A DNA stretch of 10,592 nucleotides from Bacteroidales bacterium (GTDB lineage: Bacteria; Bacteroidota; Bacteroidia; Bacteroidales; UBA7960): NCBI GenBank assembly GCA_007128045.1, contig SKYG01000252.1, forward strand, positions 1 through 10,592, written 5' to 3'. The notes under the pieces are model-generated. The model saw nothing but the letters and a program-made list of their open reading frames with translations. It was not told where the DNA came from and ran no database searches. Below are positions 1 to 5,881 of the stretch, piece by piece. Position 1 is the stretch's first letter, and every line of letters starts with the position of its first letter. Position numbers and translations under genes: made by a program.

Positions 1-765
1 AGGGTCGCCCACCAACAATTCACGATCAACGGTGAAAGCAAAGAAAAATGCCAGGCCGATATACACCAGAAAGCCCACAAGAATGGCAGATATCGTTCCG
101 TAAGGTATATGCTTGCGAGGGTCTTTGAGATCGCCCGACATCGATACGCCGGCCTCAAATCCCGTTACCGCAGGGAAGAAAATTGCAAACAAGGCGATCC
201 AGGGCAATGCACCAGACATTGGCATGAACAAAGGCTCTGATGGGATAAATTCGTGTCTCCCCAAAAACACAGAGAATAACGATAATAACATCGCCGCCAT
301 TATCAGGTACTGGGTTTTAATGGCCAACGAAGTGCTGATAAATGTAATTGCAGCAACCAGAAGCAATATAATCGATCCTGCAATACGAATTGTATACAAG
401 CTAACTTCAAAGCCAAAATAAGAGAGAAATGTCTCAGCAAAACCGATCAGATACAAACTCACACTAAAAGATAACCCAACAAAAAGGGCCAGGCCTAATG
501 TACCTCCAATTGGCAATCCAAGGCTTCTGGAAATGATATAATAGCTACCTCCGGTGCCAACACGTTTGTCAGTTGCAACTGAAGCTACACTCAACCCTGT
601 GCTGGCGGAAATGATGTGAGCCACAATGATAATCCCAAGCGTTGACCATAAACCAGCCTGCCCGACAATCCACGGCAGACGTAAAAACATGATTACACCA
701 AGTATTGTCAGGATAGATGCGGTGAACACCCCGCCAAATGCGCCAAACTTTTTTGCTTTTGCCAC
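1..765 (-). CDS. SLC12-like cation-chloride cotransporter / APC superfamily permease (partial, C-terminus outside window)
   Basis: Reading leftward from a GTG at 765, the frame stays open for 255 codons to the window edge, so only the N-terminal part is present. It is an integral membrane protein with many hydrophobic helices. Segments match the cation-chloride cotransporter (NKCC/KCC, SLC12) family closely: GVIMFLRLPWIVGQAGL at about 23-39 in TM1, GGSYYIISRSLG at 72-83, and FFPAVTGF followed by SGDLKDPRKHIPYGT at about 196-224 (NKCCs read SGDLxDPxxxIPKGT here). Such proteins cotransport K+ and/or Na+ with Cl-; bacterial members are poorly characterised, so the substrate is inferred. The GTG start is chosen because an in-frame TAA lies five codons upstream (778-780) and the next ATG falls inside TM1. 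No Shine-Dalgarno is evident. A perfect minus-strand TATCTTTG lies 28 nt upstream. An amino-acid permease is the alternative, but the motifs favour SLC12. Confidence 0.85.
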   Translation of the reverse strand, partial: MAKAKKFGAFGGVFTASILTILGVIMFLRLPWIVGQAGLWSTLGIIIVAHIISASTGLSVASVATDKRVGTGGSYYIISRSLGLPIGGTLGLALFVGLSFSVSLYLIGFAETFLSYFGFEVSLYTIRIAGSIILLLVAAITFISTSLAIKTQYLIMAAMLLSLFSVFLGRHEFIPSEPLFMPMSGALPWIALFAIFFPAVTGFEAGVSMSGDLKDPRKHIPYGTISAILVGFLVYIGLAFFFAFTVDRELLVGDP

Positions 766-793
766 GACAAAGAGTATTTATAATGTTTTCATT

Positions 794-801
794 CAAAGAT
801 A
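794..801 (-). promoter_or_regulatory. Bacteroidota-type -7 element for the transporter gene
   Basis: The top strand reads CAAAGATA, which is TATCTTTG on the minus strand, an exact match to the Bacteroidota sigma-factor -7 consensus TAnnTTTG. It lies 28 nt upstream of the GTG start. I do not find a TTG at the usual -33 distance; the nearest TTTG (830-833) is 28 nt away and belongs to a palindrome. Confidence 0.5.
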
Positions 802-921
802 GTTTTTTTCAATTAATACTACTTGACGTCAAAGTGGTTTTATTCCTGCGTTCTAAAAAAAAAATTTCGACCTTCGACTTTCGGCCGCCAAGTGGCCAAA
901 CATTCAGCTGTGGTTTCAACA

Positions 922-949
922 TTGCAAAATGTCAGAATTAGTATCTTTG
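922..949 (+). promoter_or_regulatory. Promoter of the mscS-like gene
   Basis: TTG at 922-924 (-33) and TATCTTTG at 942-949 (-7) are separated by 17 nt, fitting the Bacteroidota promoter consensus TTG-N17-23-TAnnTTTG. The ATG at 983 lies 33 nt beyond the -7 element, which leaves a short leader. Confidence 0.6.
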
Positions 950-982
950 TAAATTATTGCATCTACAAAAAATATCCGTTGT

Positions 983-2629
983 ATGGGAAAGAAAATTCAC
1001 TCAAGGCTGTTTTTATTGATTTGTATTGCTTGTTTCATTGTTTTACCGGATGGTTTTTCTCAGACCAACACAGCAGTTGTTGACACCACCATCATCTCCG
1101 GCTATGACCTCAGCAGTCCCTATTCTACCATTTATACCCACTTGTATTTTTTGCAGGATGATAGTTATTTCCCGGAGATTTCTGCCCGGGCATTTTTACA
1201 CCAGGGCATTGAGCAAGAAGAGGCTGCAGAGGCTGCCATCAAACTGAAACAAATATACGATGGCCGGGGGTATTATATTCAAATGCAACGAATTCCCGTA
1301 GACCCATCCCATAAAGACTCCATCACAGACGCACACATGTACACCCCTGTTTCTCAACTGCCGGATATTTACCTGGTAAAAAGCGGCAATCAGTGGTTGT
1401 ACAGCAGGGAAAGCATGGCACACATTGACAGGCTTCATAAGGAAGTGTTTCCTTTTGGCACCGATATGCTGCTGGAGTTGGTGCCACGTACCGGTACCCG
1501 CAAGTTCATGAATATCTATTTATGGCAGCATCTCGGCATTTTAGTGCTCATCTTTTTGAGCTTTATGCTACATAAGCTGTTGTCATTCCTGTTTAGCAGA
1601 ATCCTTTACAGGGGGGCCACCCAACTTGGTTACACAAAGCTGGTAAGGCCCTATTTACTACCGGTAGCAAAACCACTGAGTTTGTTTGTGGTCTTCTTAT
1701 TCATCATGATCTTTTATCCGGTATTACAACTTCCGGTCGAGATTACCCGCTATATCAGTTTTGCCTTCAGGGCAATCCTGCCTTTCTTTGCCACGATCGT
1801 ATTTTATAAATTGGTAGATGTGTTCTCCCTTTACCTGGAAAGCCTTGCGGTAAAAGGGGAAAGCAACCTCGACAACCATGTCATACCCTTGATCAGAAAA
1901 GTATTGCGTGTTTTCGTGGTTGTTATCGGCGGTTTATTCATTCTTCAAAACCTGGATGTCAACATTACTGCACTGTTGGCAGGTATTTCCATCGGCGGGT
2001 TAGCCCTGGCGCTGGCAGCACAAGACACCCTGAAAAACTTTTTTGGATCTCTGATGATCTTTATCGACAAACCATTCTCTGTCGGACACTGGATCACCAC
2101 CGGCGATCTCGATGGAACCGTTGAAGAGGTAGGGTTCCGGTCTACCAGGATACGCACCTTCCGAAACTCTCTGACCTATGTCCCCAACGGTAAGCTGGCC
2201 GACTCAACCATCGACAATCACGGACTAAGGGAGTATCGCAGGTTTTTCTTTCATATTGCCATCACCTACGATACACCTCCCGATCTGATAGAGGTGTTTG
2301 TTGAAGGTCTGAGAAAAATTGTAGACACCCATCCCAACACACGAAAAGACTTTTATATTGTCGAATTCAATGACATGGGCGATTTCTCCCTGAAGATCAT
2401 GTTTTATATCTTCTTTGCCGTTCCGACGTGGCCACAAGAGTTAAAAGCCCGCCATGAGGTGCTGATAGAGATCGTCAGACTGGCAGAAAAGCTCGGGGTA
2501 AGGTTTGCGTTCCCGACACAAACCGTCCATATGGAAAGTTTTCCTGACAAGAAGGGCCTGACACCCAAATATGATATGAGCATGGGTGAGTTCAGACAAG
2601 TAATGGAAGATTACTTTCAGAACCGGTAA
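983..2629 (+). CDS. MscS-family small-conductance mechanosensitive ion channel with periplasmic N-terminal domain
   Basis: A 548-residue inner-membrane channel expected to open under membrane tension and release solutes on hypo-osmotic shock. Residues 1-27 look like a signal peptide (basic MGKKIHSR, hydrophobic core, end near GFSQ). Residues about 28-175 form a soluble, presumably periplasmic domain that I do not recognise. Hydrophobic segments follow at about 177-200, 227-250, 258-285 and 308-325. The MscS pore helix is at 328-360, with the small-residue pattern LLAGISIGGLALALAAQDTL and then NFFGSLMIFIDKPFSVG. The MscS beta domain follows (GHWI...GTVEEVGFRSTRIRT...VPNGKL, about 368-412), then an alpha/beta C-terminal domain. 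E. coli MscS has about 286 residues, so this is a long, MscK/YnaI-like architecture. ATG 983 is chosen because it begins the signal peptide and lies just after a good promoter. Its stop is one base from the stop of the convergent encapsulin gene. Confidence 0.93.
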   Translation: MGKKIHSRLFLLICIACFIVLPDGFSQTNTAVVDTTIISGYDLSSPYSTIYTHLYFLQDDSYFPEISARAFLHQGIEQEEAAEAAIKLKQIYDGRGYYIQMQRIPVDPSHKDSITDAHMYTPVSQLPDIYLVKSGNQWLYSRESMAHIDRLHKEVFPFGTDMLLELVPRTGTRKFMNIYLWQHLGILVLIFLSFMLHKLLSFLFSRILYRGATQLGYTKLVRPYLLPVAKPLSLFVVFLFIMIFYPVLQLPVEITRYISFAFRAILPFFATIVFYKLVDVFSLYLESLAVKGESNLDNHVIPLIRKVLRVFVVVIGGLFILQNLDVNITALLAGISIGGLALALAAQDTLKNFFGSLMIFIDKPFSVGHWITTGDLDGTVEEVGFRSTRIRTFRNSLTYVPNGKLADSTIDNHGLREYRRFFFHIAITYDTPPDLIEVFVEGLRKIVDTHPNTRKDFYIVEFNDMGDFSLKIMFYIFFAVPTWPQELKARHEVLIEIVRLAEKLGVRFAFPTQTVHMESFPDKKGLTPKYDMSMGEFRQVMEDYFQNR

Positions 2630-2630
2630 G

Positions 2631-3422
2631 TTACTTAAACACAACTACCGCAGCAGGTTCAATTACATGAAATGTGAATGATTCTGTGAAGTATAACTGA
2701 ACCGTTTTACTGTTGTGCGATTCATAGCCGATAGACATATCCTGCCCGATCACCATTTTTAAGTCACCACCCCTTTCCGAGACAAGGTAAGCATCCTTCA
2801 CATAAGGAGCCATGATGATAGCGCCTCCAAGCAATCCTTCGAGTTGTTTGCGCAAGGGGTAACCTTTCACGTATGAATTCACCTTTTGCCACTTTTCAGA
2901 ATTGAGCACCAAAGAATACGGGCCTTCCACAGAAGCGGCCTTCAGGTTTGCCAGTGCATGTGAAACAGCGCCAATGATGTCTTCTCCAGCTTCAGGAAAA
3001 TCAATCGCTTCATGTGTGGAACTGCCTTTAATCCCAACAATATTCCCTGGCTTAAAGCCTTCATAGATAACAGACTCTTCAAACCGGGCTATGTTTCTGG
3101 CCGCTTCTTCAAGGGCCTCCAGATCGATGTCTTCTGCCCCCCTGGCAACATTATCGAGTTCCCAGATATTCAGTTCGAAAGGTATCCTTGCTTCAACCAG
3201 TGGCAACACCTGATGAATTCCATATTTCACGGCATCTTTTTGTCCGTCGGGAACGCGAATGCGTCCGGTCGACAGCGCAGCAAAATCCCATCCCCTGGGG
3301 CCTTCGACATCTACAAATTTTCGTGCTGACAATACAGAAGAAAGCACTTCTTTAGCGGTAGCATTGATTTCGGCCCACGCTTCATTAGAGACAGGAGCCA
3401 ATGATTTTCTTAATATATCCAT
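2631..3422 (-). CDS. enc: Family 1 encapsulin shell protein (HK97-fold nanocompartment)
   Basis: A 263-residue capsid-like protein expected to assemble into a hollow icosahedral cytoplasmic compartment around the cargo encoded just upstream. Length and sequence match the Thermotoga maritima encapsulin (about 264 aa): MDILRKSLAPVS at the N-terminus, ARKFVDVEGPRGWDFAA at 33-49, WELDNVARGAEDIDLEALEE at 87-106, EGPYSLVLN at 166-174, SERGGDLKMVIGQDMSIGYE at 215-234, and TESFTFHVIEPAAVV near the C-terminus. Trp87 aligns with the Trp87 reported to bind flavin in the T. maritima shell. The N-terminal helix that normally holds cargo peptides is present. Only 21 A/T-rich bases separate it from the cargo gene, so the two should share one transcript. 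No Shine-Dalgarno is visible, as is usual in this phylum. Older annotations call this family linocin M18 or bacteriocin. The shell type implies 60 subunits (T=1) by family precedent, but sequence alone does not prove this. Confidence 0.95.
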   Translation of the reverse strand: MDILRKSLAPVSNEAWAEINATAKEVLSSVLSARKFVDVEGPRGWDFAALSTGRIRVPDGQKDAVKYGIHQVLPLVEARIPFELNIWELDNVARGAEDIDLEALEEAARNIARFEESVIYEGFKPGNIVGIKGSSTHEAIDFPEAGEDIIGAVSHALANLKAASVEGPYSLVLNSEKWQKVNSYVKGYPLRKQLEGLLGGAIIMAPYVKDAYLVSERGGDLKMVIGQDMSIGYESHNSKTVQLYFTESFTFHVIEPAAVVVFK

Positions 3423-3443
3423 AATATTTATAGTTTTTACTGT

Positions 3444-3827
3444 TTATTTACCTAATTTACCCAAGCCCAATGAATCAGAAGTGCCTGGCTGATCTTTCTT
3501 CAGGTCAGGATCACCATCAGCACCACCGCCACCAGTAATTTGTTCTTCGTGGCCAATAATGCTGCCCTCCTTGAACAAATAATTTCGCAATTCTTCATCC
3601 CATCCTGGCATGTTCTTTCTCAGCCATTGGATGGTCATGCATGCATGTTCGATTTCCTCGTCACGGTTATGTGCCATAATAGCAGCAAGCTCCGTGTCGT
3701 TACAGGTTACCACCCTCTGATGGTACCAATCAACGGCTTCAATTTCTTCCTTCAGGCTTTTGAGCGCACGGGAAAAATTCCGTGCTTCCTGACTTAGTTC
3801 TTCTACTGGTTCGTGATAATCTGACAT
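3444..3827 (-). CDS. Encapsulated ferritin-like protein (EncFtn) cargo with C-terminal encapsulin-targeting peptide
   Basis: A 127-residue two-helix ferritin-like ferroxidase that oxidises Fe(II) inside the encapsulin shell for iron storage and detoxification. Compared with Rhodospirillum rubrum EncFtn, the iron-site residues Glu32, Glu62 and His65 correspond here to Glu28, Glu58 and His61 with identical spacing. Glu27, Glu30, Trp34 and Tyr35 match the accessory metal and tunnel residues. Family members have only half a ferritin bundle and form ring-shaped decamers. The helical part ends near residue 96. A Gly-rich acidic linker follows (GGGGADGDPD), then the terminal TSDSLGLGKLGK, which resembles the known SLG(I/L)GSL-type cargo-loading peptide. 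The ATG at 3827 gives the expected family length. The gene is first in a cargo-shell operon, the arrangement typical of EncFtn systems. Codon use does not look foreign by eye. Confidence 0.94.
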   Translation of the reverse strand: MSDYHEPVEELSQEARNFSRALKSLKEEIEAVDWYHQRVVTCNDTELAAIMAHNRDEEIEHACMTIQWLRKNMPGWDEELRNYLFKEGSIIGHEEQITGGGGADGDPDLKKDQPGTSDSLGLGKLGK

Positions 3828-3945
3828 AGTTATAAATTTTATGATGGTTTGAGATTATTGTTGAAGTTTACATGTTTCCGGCCATTCATTCTCTGATAAT
3901 GCCATACGGCAGCTTGCGCATTGCGGTTTATTCAATTATGATTGA

Positions 3946-3977
3946 TAAAGGTACGTGTTTTCCCTGTGCTGAGCAAA
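3946..3977 (-). promoter_or_regulatory. Candidate promoter of the EncFtn-encapsulin operon
   Basis: On the minus strand TTTG (3974-3977) and TACCTTTA (3946-3953) are 20 nt apart, matching the Bacteroidota -33/-7 layout with one mismatch in the final base of the -7. It would give a leader of roughly 110 nt before the ATG at 3827. I see no clear metal-regulator box in that leader. Confidence 0.35.
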
Positions 3978-4017
3978 GAGAATGGTGAAAAGATTCATCT
4001 GGCAAATCATATTTTTT

Positions 4018-4047
4018 TTGTCTGGCAGCGCAAATACTTTATCTTTG
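4018..4047 (+). promoter_or_regulatory. Promoter of the nitroreductase gene, giving a near-leaderless mRNA
   Basis: TTG at 4018-4020 and an exact TATCTTTG at 4040-4047 are 19 nt apart, a very good Bacteroidota promoter. The ATG follows only 10 nt after the -7 element, so transcription should begin within a few bases of the start codon. Confidence 0.6.
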
Positions 4048-4057
4048 GAAGAAAAAC

Positions 4058-4612
4058 ATGAACTTTAGTGAATTGGTGGTAGTACGCGAAAGTTGTCGCA
4101 AATATGACCCCCGTCCGGTTGAGAAAGAAAAGATTGAACAAATCATGGAAGCCTGCCGCCTGGCCCCTTCCGCATGCAACAGCCAACCCTGGAGTTTCGT
4201 TGTTGTGACTGACCCGGAGTTAAAGAAACAGGTTGCCGGTACTACAACAAGCAATGTACTGCAATTTAACCGATTCTGTTTTCAGGCTCCGGTAATAGCA
4301 GCTTTGGTAGCAGAACCCCCAAGATGGTTGTCGAAGATTGGCAGCAGCATCAAAGACAAAGATTTTTATTTGATGGATATAGGCGTCGTGGCAGAACATT
4401 TCTGTTTGCAAGCCACCGAGCTGGGCCTGGGAACATGTATGATAGGATGGTTTGATGAAAAAAAAGCCCGCCAGCTGTTGAATATCCCACCATCCAAACG
4501 CATCCCGCTTTTGATCAGTCTTGGCTATCCGGGTAGCGACAAAAAGCGAAAAAAAATCAGAAAAAGTATTGATAAGCTATTTTCCTATGACCTATATAAG
4601 TCAGCAAGCTGA
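4058..4612 (+). CDS. FMN-dependent nitroreductase-family oxidoreductase
   Basis: A 184-residue cytoplasmic flavoprotein of the nitroreductase fold, expected to bind FMN as a dimer and reduce a substrate with NAD(P)H. The sequence starts with the family hallmark MNFSELVVVRESCRKYDPRPV, in which Arg10, Ser12 and Arg14 should contact the FMN phosphate. APSACNSQPWSF at 36-47 is the second FMN-contact segment, and GLGTCMIGWFDE at 123-134 plus IPLLISLGYPG at 149-159 form the conserved C-terminal half. At 184 aa it belongs to the short subgroup seen in anaerobes and Bacteroidota; the physiological substrate cannot be read from sequence. ATG 4058 fits the family N-terminus. It is divergent from the encapsulin operon across 230 bp and converges on purN with 17 bp between stops. 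A role as flavin or iron reductase for the neighbouring nanocompartment is only a hypothesis. Confidence 0.9.
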   Translation: MNFSELVVVRESCRKYDPRPVEKEKIEQIMEACRLAPSACNSQPWSFVVVTDPELKKQVAGTTTSNVLQFNRFCFQAPVIAALVAEPPRWLSKIGSSIKDKDFYLMDIGVVAEHFCLQATELGLGTCMIGWFDEKKARQLLNIPPSKRIPLLISLGYPGSDKKRKKIRKSIDKLFSYDLYKSAS

Positions 4613-4629
4613 AAAAGACCGGCAGGTCA

Positions 4630-5220
4630 TCAATCAAAACTCCGGATCAGTTTCTCCACCACTTCCGGGTAATGATCATATTCCAGTTGATGAATCTTTC
4701 TGGCCAGAGATTCAGGAGTCTCTCCTTTATCAATATCGAGGGTATAACGGCAAATAACTTCTCCTTCATCATACCGCTCATTTACGTGATGTATGGTGAT
4801 TCCACTTTTGGTATCTCCAGCCTGAATAACCGCCTGATGCACACGCATGCCATACATACCCTTCCCACCATATGCAGGCAGTAAGGCAGGATGGATATTT
4901 ACAATCCTGTTTTTGTAATGTTCGATAAAGAACGCAGGAACCAACAACAAGAATCCGGCTAACACCACAAAGTCAATCCTTCTTTCAGTAAAAATTCCCA
5001 TAACCAGATCCTTGTCATTCCACTGGTCATTTCGTATCACTAAGTGGGGAACCCCTTCCTTGGCTGCTTTGCTTAATACAAGCGCATCAGGGTTGTTTGA
5101 AACCACAAGAGCTATTTCAATGACAGGATGCTCCTTAAAAAACCTGATAAAATTGGCTACATTGGTACCACTACCTGAGGCCAGCATAGCCAATCGTTTC
5201 TTCGGCAAATAGCTTTTCAT
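4630..5220 (-). CDS. purN: Phosphoribosylglycinamide formyltransferase (GAR transformylase)
   Basis: A 196-residue cytoplasmic enzyme that transfers the formyl group of 10-formyltetrahydrofolate to glycinamide ribonucleotide, the third step of de novo purine synthesis. The phosphate-binding loop ASGSGTNVANF is at 14-24. The catalytic triad is recognisable as Asn108 and His110 in NIHPALLPAYGG, and Asp151 in HHVNERYDEGEVI, corresponding to Asn106, His108 and Asp144 of E. coli PurN. VVLAGFLLLVP at about 85-94 is the conserved folate-site strand. Length is normal (E. coli 212 aa). ATG 5220 is the first in-frame start and gives the usual short basic lead-in MKSYLPKKRL. The gene stands alone, divergent from acpP across 236 bp. 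A weak minus-strand TACTTTTA at 5260-5267 might be its -7 element, but I find no -33 partner. Confidence 0.96.
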   Translation of the reverse strand: MKSYLPKKRLAMLASGSGTNVANFIRFFKEHPVIEIALVVSNNPDALVLSKAAKEGVPHLVIRNDQWNDKDLVMGIFTERRIDFVVLAGFLLLVPAFFIEHYKNRIVNIHPALLPAYGGKGMYGMRVHQAVIQAGDTKSGITIHHVNERYDEGEVICRYTLDIDKGETPESLARKIHQLEYDHYPEVVEKLIRSFD

Positions 5221-5344
5221 AAAAACTTATGGTTTCGATGATAGTACATTTATAGGTAGTAAAAGTAGCAAAAAAACTGAAATTGACTTAAAATCAAGAT
5301 TTTTAACCAAACATCTACTAACTTTTTAGTTATACGCAAAAAAT

Positions 5345-5363
5345 TGTAATCCAATATATTACA
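5345..5363. promoter_or_regulatory. Inverted repeat, operator-like, in the purN-acpP divergent spacer
   Basis: TGTAAT (5345-5350) and ATTACA (5358-5363) form a 6-bp inverted repeat around a 7-nt centre. It lies about 30 bp upstream of the predicted acpP -33 element in an A/T-rich spacer. It could bind a dimeric regulator, or it may be chance in such A/T-rich DNA. A second smaller one, TAACT-TTTT-AGTTA, is at 5319-5332. Confidence 0.25.
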
Positions 5364-5393
5364 GTCCATTATAAAAATTTGAGGACAAAAAAG

Positions 5394-5424
5394 TTGGTTT
5401 TGATGAATTAAAGTTTTTTCTTTG
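5394..5424 (+). promoter_or_regulatory. Promoter of acpP
   Basis: TTG at 5394-5396 and TTTCTTTG at 5417-5424 are 20 nt apart; the -7 differs from TAnnTTTG at one base. The ATG is 32 nt beyond the -7. Confidence 0.45.
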
Positions 5425-5445
5425 CATCCTGTTTTAAACAATAAA

Positions 5446-5450
5446 AGGAG
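5446..5450 (+). promoter_or_regulatory. Shine-Dalgarno site of acpP
   Basis: AGGAG within AAAAGGAG ends 6 nt before ATG 5457. It is the one strong Shine-Dalgarno sequence noticed in this window and fits the very high expression expected of acyl carrier protein. It also fixes the start codon. Confidence 0.7.
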
Positions 5451-5456
5451 AAAATC

Positions 5457-5693
5457 ATGTCTGACATTAATTCAAGAGTAAAAGCTATCATTGTAGATAA
5501 GCTTGGAGTAGATGAAAAAGAAGTAACTCCGGAGGCCAGTTTTACCAACGACCTTGGAGCAGATTCTTTGGATACAGTTGAGCTCATTATGGAATTCGAA
5601 AAAGAATTCAATATTGCCATTCCCGACGATCAGGCAGAAAAGATCAGCACCGTGGGTGACGCGATTACCTACATTGAGAACATCAACAAGTAG
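5457..5693 (+). CDS. acpP: Acyl carrier protein
   Basis: A 78-residue acidic, helical protein that carries growing acyl chains in type II fatty acid synthesis. The 4'-phosphopantetheine attachment site is Ser37 in the invariant DSL of NDLGADSLDTVELIMEFE; helix II after it is rich in Glu and Asp, as needed to dock partner enzymes such as FabF. Length matches E. coli AcpP (78 aa). The start is fixed by a good Shine-Dalgarno. The next gene is fabF, 188 bp downstream, and the spacer holds an inverted repeat with A- and T-rich ends that could end part of the transcription, allowing acpP to be made in excess over fabF. Confidence 0.98.
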   Translation: MSDINSRVKAIIVDKLGVDEKEVTPEASFTNDLGADSLDTVELIMEFEKEFNIAIPDDQAEKISTVGDAITYIENINK

Positions 5694-5710
5694 ACATCAA
5701 ACTACTTCAC

Positions 5711-5773
5711 ATAAAATGCCCGGACACAGGTATTCGCCTTTAATGACGATATGTTTTGTGCCGGGCATTTTAT
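5711..5773 (+). terminator. Long inverted repeat between acpP and fabF: candidate terminator, attenuator or RNase III site
   Basis: The arms 5711-5723 (ATAAAATGCCCGG) and 5761-5773 (CCGGGCATTTTAT) are perfectly complementary over 13 bp. After a single bulged A at 5724, CACA (5725-5728) pairs with TGTG (5757-5760), and two G-U pairs can follow, leaving a loop of about 24 nt. GC-rich core with A-rich left and T-rich right ends is the look of a rho-independent terminator, possibly working in both directions. It begins 17 nt after the acpP stop. Its right arm also lies inside the spacer of a predicted fabF promoter. Confidence 0.5.
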
Positions 5774-5782
5774 CTATCTTTG
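5755..5782 (+). promoter_or_regulatory. Second promoter, upstream of fabF
   Basis: TTTG at 5755-5758 and an exact TATCTTTG at 5775-5782, 16 nt apart (slightly short). It would start a transcript about 90 nt before fabF, separating fabF-rnc expression from acpP. Only the -7 match is strong. Confidence 0.4.
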
Positions 5783-5881
5783 CAATAAATCATTGTGGGA
5801 TGGTAAGCTACTGAGCAAGAATGTTGTTTTTAAGTACCTCAGATAGTTTATTGTCCTGTATTAATCAATATATTTTTTCGG

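Noticed and set aside
569..796. Minus-strand 75-codon frame over the transporter start
   Set aside because: Another frame of the same strand carries the SLC12 motifs continuously; this one is a shadow without recognisable features.
3012..3329. Plus-strand 105-codon frame opposite encapsulin
   Set aside because: Antisense shadow of a gene with clear family identity; no start signal.
3828..3945. Iron-regulator (Fur-like) box in the encapsulin operon leader
   Set aside because: I looked for a Fur-type inverted repeat and found none convincing enough to annotate.
5800..5814. Five-codon upstream frame (ATG GTA AGC TAC TGA) in the fabF leader
   Set aside because: Too short, no Shine-Dalgarno and no regulatory codons; expected by chance.
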